From positions 6,862,479-6,926,478 of the forward strand of contig CM072899.1 of the NCBI GenBank assembly GCA_037013685.1: 64,000 bases of DNA, read 5' to 3'. The translations under genes were made by a program, and so were the position numbers. Positions 41,931-52,400 of the stretch are shown piece by piece; positions within the stretch are counted from its first letter, which is position 1; each line of letters begins with the position of its first letter. The stretch comes from Acridotheres tristis (taxonomy: Eukaryota; Chordata; Aves; Passeriformes; Sturnidae). The notes beneath the pieces were generated by a model, which had not been told where the DNA came from, did no database searches, and was given only the letters and a program-made list of their open reading frames with translations.

Positions 41931-42443
41931 CTAAAACCAAAAAGCCACAAGATCTCAACCCATGGGAAAGCCAGAGGGTAGGACTGATCCCCCGCTCGTA
42001 ACCTGCAGCCCACTAGCCCGTGGGCACCCGACAGTAAACACAGGAGCAGAGTGACCGAGGGCTCCCGGGCCCCGGAGCGGGGCAGCCGCTGTCAGCGCCG
42101 GGGATGCCTCACCTGCGGCGGGAGCTCCCCGCCCCACGCCGAGGCTGAATGCAGGGCAGGAGGCGCCGGGCTCCGGGGACCGGCTCCGACCTCCTCGCAC
42201 CGTGTCCCGGATTACAGGAACTGGGGCAGGCGCTGCCCGCTCCGCGCCGCTCCCGAGCCGGGCCGGGGGGCGCGCACCGGACAACGAAGCCGGCCGCGAA
42301 TGCCGGGGGTGGGAACGGACCCGATCTCCGCTCCGGGCCCGGCACCCCGCCGTGCGTCCCGGGGCACCCGCGGGGAGCGCCGGGGAGGAGCGGGGTGGGG
42401 GGGAGGGGGATGGGGGTGGCGGCGGTGCTCGGCGGCCACTCAC
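41931..42443 (-). other. ATXN7: ATXN7 intron between coding exons 1 and 2 (513 bp)
   Basis: A short, GC-rich, phase-1 intron with GT at 42443-42442 and AG at 41932-41931. The minus-strand frame of coding exon 1 continues about 110 codons into it before a stop at 42109. Its donor-proximal half belongs to the CpG island and is strongly G-rich on the plus strand (C-rich in the transcript). Confidence 0.92.
42392..42416 (+). promoter_or_regulatory. G-quadruplex motif in the first coding intron
   Basis: Four long G runs with 1-2 nt loops: GGGG-T-GGGGGGG-A-GGGGG-AT-GGGGG. Further GGGG runs lie just to the left (42361-42385). It sits on the strand opposite to ATXN7 sense, 28 bp from the coding exon 1 donor. 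Confidence 0.75.
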
Positions 42444-42698
42444 CGTCGTTCCCGTGAAGTTTAGCAGCATCGACCCAGTGGCTCCAGGGCTGCCCCAACA
42501 TCGCCTCGGGGCTGGGCAGGGACCTGCGCTCCCCGACGGCCGCCATTGCCGCTGCGGTGGCGGCGGGGCCGGCGCCGCTCCCGCCTCCTCCGCCTCCTCC
42601 CTCGCCGTGGCGGGGCCGCCGCTGCCGCTGCCTGGCGGCCGCGCCGCGCTGCTCCCTCCTGACGTCACCCGCGGCCCGCGCCGACATTCTTTCCGCTG
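42444..42698 (-). CDS. ATXN7: ATXN7 first coding exon (ataxin-7 N-terminus), with 11 nt of 5' UTR
   Basis: Ataxin-7 is the SAGA subunit that tethers the USP22 deubiquitinase module to the nuclear coactivator complex. The ATG is at 42687-42685 and the exon encodes residues 1-81 plus one base of codon 82. It begins [20 protein letters not shown], close to the known vertebrate start, and ends in the conserved block [20 protein letters not shown] (residues 48-67) and the KLHGND stretch. Residues 20-22 are QRQ, and residues 30-36 are seven glycines. The donor is GACG|GTGAGT (GT at 42443-42442). The acceptor AG is at 42700-42699, preceded by TTACATTGT, so the 5' UTR is spliced and only 11 nt lie before the ATG. 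The long polyglutamine tract of human ATXN7 is absent. The frame would run on to 42109 if the intron were retained. Identification rests on recognising the family sequence and on the two following exons joining in phase. Confidence 0.95.
42660..42667. promoter_or_regulatory. ATXN7: perfect CRE palindrome TGACGTCA inside coding exon 1
   Basis: The eight-base CREB/ATF consensus overlaps codons 7-10 (G-D-V-R) of ATXN7, 20 nt after the start codon begins. The codons GGT GAC GTC AGG would keep the palindrome in any species with D-V-R in this spelling. Confidence 0.7.
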
Positions 42699-42847
42699 CT
42701 ACAATGTAACGAGAAAAGTCAGCGGCCGCTTAAGGTGGCGCCCCGCTCTTAAGGCAGCGCCGCGGCGCTGTCAGCCCGCCCGCTCGCTCTGCTTCCTCCC
42801 CGCGGGGAACCTGCGGCCCTGCGGCGGCGCCGACTCACCTCTGCGGC

Positions 42848-42861
42848 GGCCCGGGGGGCAG
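42848..42861 (+). promoter_or_regulatory. CTCF-like core motif
   Basis: GGCCCGGGGGGCAG matches the CCACCAGGGGGCAG-type CTCF core at about 10 of 14 positions, including all of GGGGGCAG. It lies about 150 bp upstream of coding exon 1. This is a motif guess only. Confidence 0.3.
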
Positions 42862-43230
42862 CGCCCGGGTGCCCATTATTGTGCGGGGAGCGCTGCCTTC
42901 CTCTTCACCGTGTAGGTGAGGCGCGCTTGTGTTCGCGCTAACAAAGCGGCGGAAGGGAGCGGGGGCGGGCAGGGCTACGCCGCCTGCCAGGCGTACCCCA
43001 GCTCCATGGGCCGCCTCGCTACCTCCGCAGCGCGGCCCCGCGACCCTACAAAAACAACGGCCGCATCACAACCCCGCCTGGCACCCGCTGCCCCGGCCAG
43101 GGGGGCGGACCGGAGAGCGACGCGGCGGGAGGAGCCGGGCGGGCGCGCTCCGCCCTCCTGCCGCTCCACCTTAAACCCGGCGCCTCCTTAAAGGCAGCGG
43201 CGAGCAGGAAACTCGCTCCGGGCGGGCGCG

Positions 43231-43302
43231 TCCCCGTCCCCCCCCCACCCCCCGGCTCCCTCCGTCCCTCCCATCCCCTCCTTCCATCCCTCCCTCCCTC
43301 CG
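43231..43302 (+). repeat. C-rich polypyrimidine tract
   Basis: About 72 nt of nearly pure C/T on the plus strand, including C10 and C6 runs and CCCT repeats, at the upstream edge of the CpG island. The complementary ATXN7-sense strand is a G-rich polypurine tract able to form G-quadruplex or triplex structures. Confidence 0.85.
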
Positions 43303-43468
43303 CACCTCGCCCGGCCCCGGGCACAGAGGAGACACCGAGCGAGTTTCCTGCGCGCTGCTGACTGCCCTCGTTATACCCGTAACCTGTCTCCTGGGAAGAG
43401 GGCCTTCTCATTGTTATTCCACATTTCTTTTTTAAATTATTTTTTTTTCCCTTGCCTAAACTTTGCGA

Positions 43469-43476
43469 TGACGTCG
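43469..43476 (+). promoter_or_regulatory. CRE-variant TGACGTCG
   Basis: A one-mismatch CREB/ATF site 780 bp upstream of the ATXN7 start codon, just outside the CpG island. Confidence 0.3.
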
Positions 43477-44059
43477 TGCCGTGTCAAAAGCGAGGCTTAA
43501 AGGATGCTGTCGTACCACCTAACTCCAAGTAACAAAGTCTAACCTTTGCAAAATCAAGTTCTTTGATAAAACCCCTGGGTTTAGAATTCATTTATTACAG
43601 AGTGTTCTCCACTAGAGTGTTCAAGTACCAATGTCAAACTGTCAGGCCATGGTCTGCAACGATTTCTGGCCATGCTTGATGTCACTGTCAGTAACAACAT
43701 CCTCGAACAGCTAAAAATATGTAAATCTGATGTGCTGCCTCCTCTAGAGGTACTCGAGAGCACGGGACTGGCACTGTCAGTGGAACTGCTCACAGATCCC
43801 CTACGTGTATTTGCAAAAGCACACAGCAGAAATCAGATCTGTAAATACATTTGTTTAACCTGCAGAGATGCATACACACGCAGGCTTAGCTAATTTAATT
43901 TTCTGTTTTCATTTGAAGTGTGGGACTATACAAGCTAGAGGTGTTTCTTTCCAAATTTATGCATATAAAAGATCTATAAATTCAAGCTCATCAAACCATA
44001 GTCATATGGGATAGCATAGGCCGTAATTATAAGAATAGTCTCAGTGTTCCACCCAACTG

Positions 44060-44089
44060 ATAATTTATGTCACTCATAATTTATGTCAC
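44060..44089. repeat. 14-bp direct repeat pair
   Basis: ATAATTTATGTCAC occurs at 44060-44073 and again at 44076-44089 with a 2-bp gap, a period of 16. Each copy contains TTTATG, which resembles CDX/HOX-type sites. It could equally be a small chance duplication. Confidence 0.8.
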
Positions 44090-47000
44090 ATCTCGTAAAA
44101 TTGCAGATCTAATACAGAGCAGCATGATTTTTCTCTCCTCCTGATCAACTTGAAGTCTAACTTAGCTCCTTCACAAAAGGCCAACACCATAAAATTTAGG
44201 TAAAGAGAGCAACACTGACTTCTACTGCAGACATTTGCAGCAGGATTAGTTATCAAAGGCCATCAGCCTCTTGAGTTGGGCCCTGATGTTTCAGATAATT
44301 AAACTGGCTCTTTGCTGCCCTGTCTGTAGCTTCCCAAAACTCTTCATCTTAGTCTGAGCATGAATAAAGGTGTTCATGGAAACAGAGTCTAAAGATGAAT
44401 GGAGTGCATTATTGTTTGATTAATTATCTAGCAGCATACTTTAAAATATAGAAAACAACTTATAATTAAAACTAAGAACATCACTGGAAGAAAAACATCT
44501 GTCAGGTGCTGAAAAGTTTCTGAACAGAACCTCAGCTTTTTTTTGTGGTGTAGAAGCCAGATAGGAAAAAAACCTATGCATGATTTCTTTCATGCTTAGT
44601 TCTTCAACAGTGCTTCACAAATGGAGTCTAAGATAGTATCCATAGCTGAATGCAGGCTCCAGACACAGGATAAAGCAAGTGACAGACAGATCTATATTCC
44701 CTGTGTCAAATATTCTCTTTATATTACAAACTTCATTCATGCAGCTTTCCTTTGTCCTGAAGTTAGCTGTCAGAAAGCTGCCTCAGCTCCAGTTTGAAAA
44801 GAAAACACTGATATGTCCAAGTGTCCATCAAATTCATAAAGGATTTTGCTATTATTTACTCTACATAAATCAGAAAGCAAATACAGTGGCGAGTGACCAA
44901 ACAGAGTCATAGACACCGTCACCTACCCTTTAACAATGACAGAGTTGACCATGGCAAATCAATTTCATGTTCACACATCATGATTCTTTTCTTTAAACAT
45001 TACCGATGTATTTATGTCAAATTATGCAAAAATTGGCAAAATTACATCAATTAACTAACTTCATTAACAAGCCAATAGATGATCAACTTCTTAGTTTCTA
45101 AGGTTGACACTCATCAAGTTACTCAGAAGTGCCTCTTGCTCCAGATGTGCCAGCCACACAGGTAAAAGCACACGCCACTGTTGTTTCATACAGCTTTGAT
45201 TATCCCCTTTATGGCTCTTCTCTGCTCTTTCAATCTGGCTGTTGCATTTTTAGCCTCCCTCTTTCACAGCTTTTCTTCTTTCCCTATATATTCCCACTCA
45301 AGATCTAATTCTGCAGTCTGGGCCTCAGGCTGTCCTTTAGTAAACCTTCCGCTACTGAAATATTTTCTCACTGTGCCGTGAGTACATCAGTATTCCAGCA
45401 GAGGGAGGGAAGTGGCAGCAGAAGGATCAGTTCATCAGTTCAGTGCACAAGACTGATTAGTCAGACAGCAGGAATAGAGGCAGATGAAAAACTAATTTCA
45501 CAAGGACTGGAAGTAGCGAGAACTTTCTTTCTCCTCAAAGTCATTAGGCTGAATACATTGTTTGTGCTCTTTAAAGCACACTAGTTCAATTTCCTTGCAT
45601 TGTTTCCATAATGCTGTACATGGATGCATTGATTATTTTAGGCAAAAAAATAGAGAAAGCCCCGAAAGGTGTTAGAAGGAGATCAGAATTGAAAACACAT
45701 GTACAAGCAGCAGACTTTAACAGAGGTGACTGTTACAAATCTGAGACATCCAGTTAGAAGAGCAGTCATCCAAAGCTCCCTTGGTGGTCAGCACAGAGGA
45801 AGGGATACTTCTGGGATCAGTTTGGCCCCTCCTGGTGCACACCACTATTTGAAGAAGCCCTTCTCTTCCCACTGACCACAGAAGTAGCCATGGATGGCCA
45901 CACACATAGATTAGGCAGCTGCATTAGACATCCAGAATTAAGTGGGGTGAACCTGGCCAGGAGCAGGGAGAACACTGGAGTGTGTAAAACTGCCTAGAAG
46001 CCAATACTTCTCTTTAACAGAACAAAAAGGAGCTCGGAAATGCCACTGGTTCTAAGGACTTATCTGAGGAAGCAAAATAGCCCAAGCAGTAGCATTGGGA
46101 CTGAGACAATGTGGGAAAAACCATGAACTGCTCACACCTGTGAATAAGAACAAGTATTTGGAGAACAGAGAGAAAACACGAAGAGGAGTTAAGCTCAAAG
46201 AGAAAGTAGAGAAGGAAAAATATGAGGAAGGAAAACGGCAGAAAACAGTGGATGATGTAGAGAAAACACTCAAATAATGATGTGAAGAAAGCATAAACTA
46301 ACAAAACATATAACACAACCTGCAAAAGCAAAGCAAAGAAAGGAGACAATAACAGGAAATAAAACATACAGAAAACTCACATTTTTAAAGCTCACTAAAT
46401 AGATTTAACAATATATTAAACATGGCTGGCAACACTGTGATGAAATGTATGCCTACAAACAGCATGCAACTGCTGAAAACTGCAGCGGATGGTTATTTCA
46501 TGGCATGACACTGCAGGCATTTTTTCACCTGTACCAGCAGGTTTCATTCTTTTGCCAGGTGGTCCGGGAAAGTCGTTCAAACAGGGAACACCTACTTCAG
46601 CTGTTCAGTTAGAATCTGTATGACAGCCTCTGTATAGGACCTGAGATATGACAACTCTTAACTGGAATGAGAAAGGAAGGATGAATCGGCAGCCAAACTC
46701 TTTTAAGAGCAGAAGTACAATGATACGATTCACCGATGATTTTCCACAATGGAAGTGAAAGGATGTGAGAGTTGAAGTGCAAAGGGAGAGACAGGGAGAA
46801 TCCACGGGGGTGTCACTTTATCAGTACTCAGAAGAAAGGAAAATAGCGAATTCACACAAAGTCTGTCAAGGAGAAGCTCTGAGGGGCATTACGGCACTAA
46901 ACGAAATCAAGTAAGTTAATTCTATCTAGCCAGAGGTATGAAATGACCAAGAAGAACTAAGAACAAATGTCATTATTTGTTGGTAGGTGGGATTCAGGAT

Positions 47001-48649
47001 GAAGTGACAACTCAAGCAGCTGATATGCTGAAGTCCTGACCCTCCCATCAGCTCCTGCTGAAAACGCTGGAGCACATTCTATGCATTTTAAAATGCATCT
47101 CCAGTATGAGAAATATAAGACTATAATTGGGCAAGTATGGAAGCAAGAGATAAAAACTTCACATAAATCAAAACATCCAGATGAAGACAGAACAACCCAG
47201 CCATAACAAGCAGACCATTAATTTAAGACTCATTATGGAAAAATATTAATACACTAAGGAAAACACATTATGGTAATCTGCAGTTCACTCTGACATCCAG
47301 GAAATCTGCAACTTCTCCCTTTATCACTATACACAGGATTGTGATCCTGCAAAATAATACTAATCATAAGCAGTATGCAATAAAAAATTATATAAGAAAT
47401 CATGCTAGTCTATTATCCTTTTTCCCACGGATCCTGAGAACAGGTTGATGTGTATAATTTTATTTATGAGTAACACTTCAAAGGTGAAACTGGAGATGCT
47501 CAGAAGCATTGGAATACAGCTTACTTTAAATGCTGGAATATAAATTATTGTGCATACCTACTACAAACCACCTGTACCAGGGGAAAGAACAATACTGTTA
47601 AGATTAGAAGACTAACTTAAGGTATCCTTTTCTGAGAAGGAAGAACTGGGGAATGGAGGCTAATAAGTAAATCTACAAAGAATTCTGCATTAGGGTGAGA
47701 ATGCAACAGATGCCCTTATGTGTTTACACAAACATCACAATAACACTTTTACACCCAAATTATAAGACAATGTTATTACCATGCATTAAGAACCTAGCAA
47801 AAGACTACAACCACTTCCTTCTTTAGTTAACTTTCAAATATGTCTGCAAGAATTCAAGACACAGTGGGCTAAAGCAGAATAATGAATAGAGGAGCACATA
47901 TCTTTCCCCTGCTTAATGACACCACATACTGTCAATTTTTGAAGGGAAATTTACAGAGAAAACACTCTAGTGATACAAAGTTTCCAAGTGTTAAAGGTAA
48001 ATAGGCAAAACTACACAAAATATACCCAGCTAATGATCTGGAAATCAAACTAATGTTCACTAATTTTACATAAGGTATTGAAATTACCTTTTGAATTTGG
48101 AAATGTTAAAACAATTTCAGCAACCTAGCTGTGCAGATGAATCATTTTAATCAGAAGAATCAAACAGGTATGACCTTTTAGATTCTCATTTATACACAGA
48201 GAATATGATATTACAACTTAGAATTATTCAAGTACACAGCCGTTCAGGCCAATTAGTGCTGGATTTCCATTTATTGAAACCAAAGCACTTGATGGGGACA
48301 ATTTGGTACTGCTGATCCTCTGCTGGAACCTGACTACCATACAAGAAGGTTTCATAACCCTGCCTGGTTTCTTGCCAGTTTAAGACTCTGGGTCCAAGCA
48401 CAGCTCACAGGACTCAAGTTCCTTGAGGCCACAGCCACACTATCTATGAAGGGAAGTTGCTGAGGCCCCATAACCTCTGATGTGCTTTGAACATCAAACC
48501 AAGGACCCTAAAAACCCCGGCGCAAGGGAATTTAAATTTAAACTTTCTTCTCATGTTTGACTGCTGCCTGCTGATGCTTTGCTGATACTACCTGCTCTGA
48601 CCATATGCTTAGCAAGTTAACAACAAAATATTACACAAATTGGACATGG

Positions 48650-49430
48650 GCAGGTCTATGAGACTTGACAGGAGGCACACGAGGGTGCTAAGAGATTTAG
48701 TTTGAAAGGTCACAGATGGGGACCTAAGACTGCCAGCAAACTGGCTAAACTGCTGTGCTCAAAGGGTGGGAATGGCTCAAAATCAAATGGAAATCAGTCA
48801 CAGAGTTCCTTGGGGATCAATACTGGGCTTAATCCTATCTGATATCTTTCAGAATCATCAGGATGATTAGAATACATACATTGTCAAGTTTGCAGGTGAC
48901 ACAAAAACCTGTAAAACAAATAGATCCACCCAATGTGTCCCTATGTACAGAGATTGTGACAGGCTGGAAGACTGAGCCACTTCAAGAGACACATTAAAAA
49001 ACTGGACAGGGTCCAGCAGAGAGCCAACAAAGAGATTAGAAAGTTAGAAAAATTTGTGAAAAAATTAAAAGGAATTTGGTTTGTTCAGCCTAAAGAAGAG
49101 AAGATTCAGGTGAGATGTAATCACAGTCTACCAAGAAATAAAAGATAATTATAGAGAAGATGAAGGTACTCTCTTCACAAGGAACAAGGTGACAGGGCAA
49201 GAGGCACAAGTTGGTTCAGAAGTTCTGTTCAGATGCAACAACAAAATATTTACTGTGAGGACAATCACATATTGGAACAGGCTGCCCAGAGAAATTGTGA
49301 GCTTTCTCTTGCCAAAAATATTTAACCCTCAGCTTGACCAGGCCTCAGATAACCTGCCTTAAACAGAAAGTTGGACCAGATGATGTCCAGAGGAATATTC
49401 CAATATAGACTATCCTAGGATTATATGAAA
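48650..49430 (+). mobile_element. CR1 LINE fragment (reverse transcriptase end and 3' UTR, decayed)
   Basis: A sense-oriented, heavily mutated CR1 3' part. Recognisable pieces in order are GTTCCTTGGGGATCAATACT (reverse transcriptase VPQGSILG region, about 48805), TGTCAAGTTTGCAGGTGACA (about 48881), ACTGGACAGGGTCCAGCAGA (about 49001), ATTGGAACAGGCTGCCCAGA (about 49271) and GTTGGACCAGATGATGTCCA (about 49370), ending near TCCTAGGATTATATGA in place of the usual ATTCTATGA repeat. The frame is broken by many stops and it encodes no functional protein. CR1 is the dominant LINE of birds and reptiles. The left end is approximate. Confidence 0.9.
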
Positions 49431-52400
49431 ACCTGACAGATGTTGTGGCCTTATTAAGTGATGAGAAGAAAGGAAGTAGAAAGAACAAAGCCAGTTTTTG
49501 CAACTCAGACACTCTGGGTTCACTAAGACAGCCACCTCTCAGGTTGCTGGAAAATCCAGGGAAGCATTTTGCTATAAAAACTTCAGGTATTACAGCTTCA
49601 AATGTTACATATTGCAAGATCCAGACAATAACAAACATTTCTCACAATTCTTGAGCCCAAGTTAACTCTGCCACTTAAATAAGCTCTGCAGGCCAGATCC
49701 ATGCTAACCATAATGGGCCTTTCTGCTGCAATCTATTTTAAAATATATGAAAAGATGATTTGCCCAGAAAATACTGGCCAGGCTGTAATAGTCTGGATTC
49801 CTCATATCTGTGCATAAGAGTGAAGTATTTTTTTCCATGGAGTTAAGCAAAAATATACAAAATGGTGAAATGCACGTGATGATAAAGAGTAAAGATAAAT
49901 GTAAGGGAAACAGAGAAAGAAACAGATAATCTTTCAATTAGCAGTACCAGATAAAATAATCTGCACTAGCAGCCCTTCAGACAAAATTTCAATTTATTAC
50001 CACAATTTTCTCTTTTTTCTAACATTCTGCAATGAACACTAGTCATGCAGAATAAACCCACTGTGTTAGGCAACTGTACAGTCTTAGATTACAATTCCAC
50101 TTTCTGAACTTGCAAAATAATAGGACTGATGCAGCTTATAGGCTATGGCATATGCCAGAGCCTAATAGCCTTCAAATGCTTTATATAGCATGGAAACATG
50201 AATAGAAAAAATAATTATTCAGAAAATGAAGATTACTTCTTCTAAAATAGAAAAAATAAATAAATTTAAAATATTGATTCCACTATATTCCCTGTCTGCC
50301 ACAATTTACTTTTCCAAATAATTTCACCTAATTGATTGAATCATATAATCCAGTTTAGTTTTATTTTTTTTAAGTTTGGCAGTTGCACGCCAAGTTGAAC
50401 TCCTTTTAGGTTGTCTGTAACGTCACTTTATTTCCCACTGAAATATACATTAAACATCTGCATTTAAAAAACTCTCCCCACTGCATCTGGTAACACTTCA
50501 GACTTGCTTTGCAACCCTGCTAATATCCTGTTCTCTATGCTTCTCACATCTAAAGAATGAAAATCTTATGCTTAAGGAAAATACTTGGTTAAGCATGTCA
50601 CAGTACCTTGAAAGTATGGTGAATCGCTGGGTTGATTTATCAATTGATCTTCATCTGTTCAGATTTTGGAAGCTTTTCCTAACTTGTACCTGATTAATTC
50701 TGAAAGAAAAGAAAAAAGAGTACAGCACTAAGACATTTGAAAGCTTAACTCTGTTTCCTAACGATATATGTGTCTATTTAAAAACTCATATGAAACATTT
50801 TATCAATTTTACAAGCGCAGTTTGTGCAATGGATTTCAAACTGAAAGGGAAGCGGGGTGCTGTTATGGTGTGTCCTGTACAGAGCAGCTCTCTAAATGGC
50901 AGCCTGACATTACCACAAAGGCATGCATTGGATGAAACCTCAATCTTCAGCCCAGTTACCACACTTGCATCGACTCTTACTGACCAGCTTCCCAAGCACA
51001 TGGCTGTGTCTGTATCACACACCCGAAATACCACAGTGCTGCATTTTCTGCACAGGACTTTTCTAAAATACAGCACGACTCGAGGAGCAGGGGCTCTCAG
51101 GATGCAGCCATTGACAGCTTTACCACCATGGCACAGAACATGAAGAGTAAAAATGATCCTTCACGTAATCAGCATCAGGGACTATCTCTGAACCACTGAT
51201 GAAGAATTTAGAGAAATATACAGACTGAAGCCTTCCCACAAATGAGACCTTTATCATCTCAAGCTCAGGTTTTTAATTTCATTTTTTCATTCAATGCTTA
51301 AAAACTTATTTATATAAACTAAACTTAATCCTAGTTTGCTCTGGTGTAGCATAAATCAATGCTGAACTGGTTAAAGCTAAACCAAAGTCCTGTTAAAACT
51401 TAGAAAAAAGTTCAACTATTTTTGTGCACAAGTTATATTTAAGATCAATTAACTGATTTTTACAAGAGCTTTGAAATTAAACTGGTGAGGTTTTTTTCAT
51501 CACTAAAAAGCCATGAAGATACATATAAATAAGTGCTTGGACTGGATTGCACTTCAGAGAAAACTATTTTTTTCCCCCTCAAAGGACTAAAGTCCAGACA
51601 AGAGGAATGCAGTCCAAGAGGGCATCCAAGCTGTTCCCCAGTCTGTAGGACTCTGCTCCAGTGGAAGGTGCTGAATGAAGCTTTTCCTGGCTTCTGGCTG
51701 CTCCTCTGGGAAGATGTTTGCCAACTAAGTTTATATCTTTAAAGTCTTTTTATGCACTGAGGATAAACCCTTTTTTCATCTTTTCCTTTAAAGCACAGCT
51801 TAGCAGCTAATATTACCTTTACTGAGATCCTCTAGAGATATATTTACCATTTCTAAGATTGACTGCTCAGTGACATAGCTGATCCTAAGAAGAGCATCCT
51901 CATTTAATTATATTCTAGTTACTCCATAAAATCCAAATTTTTCTTGTTTTCAATGGACAAGACTTGAGAGCAAGTCCAGTACTACTTTTTCACCCCTCTG
52001 CAGGAACTGTTTTGCTTTATGCTTAATAGAAGTGATCCTTAGCAAATTTCTACACCAGTAGAAGGCTCAGAAAACGCTGTATTTCCTTGTTACACATACA
52101 AATCTCATTGAATACTATAGTATAAATCTTTCTCTTCAACTCCTGCTGCTGCTAACTAGGAAAATGTAATGCAGTGTTTACCAAAAATCCTTTTTGTCCT
52201 TTATTAGTTTAGGACAGGAGACTCTGAATTGATATGGATCATCCCCTTCCCTGAAGATCATTCAATGTTTAGCCTCAAAGTCCCAAGCCCTTTGAGCATA
52301 TGACCTGCCTGCTGTGGAAGTAATTCACTCCTCCATCTCTACCCCAATTTCTTTAGGGGACATGAGAGTTCTGCATGCAAAATACTCTTTCTTTTATCCT

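Larger units (their letters stand above)
42030..43330. promoter_or_regulatory. ATXN7: CpG island around the ATXN7 first coding exon (probable internal promoter)
   Basis: About 1.3 kb of dense CpG sequence covers intron 1, coding exon 1 and the region just upstream. It contains GC-box-like motifs (GGGGCGGGC near 42962, CCCGCCCGC near 42775). In human ATXN7 the polyglutamine exon is downstream of non-coding exons, and an alternative promoter with CTCF sites and an antisense RNA has been described around it; the island is consistent with a similar arrangement here. No transcription start can be fixed from sequence alone. Frames open on either strand across it are GC-driven. Confidence 0.85.

Noticed and set aside
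42202..42915. 237-codon plus-strand frame across the CpG island
   Set aside because: It overlaps ATXN7 coding exon 1 on the opposite strand, is GC-driven, and has no recognisable domain.
50786..51143. Open frames of 96 and 117 codons on opposite strands of the same 350 bp
   Set aside because: No family resemblance, no splice-site support, and mutual overlap; treated as chance.
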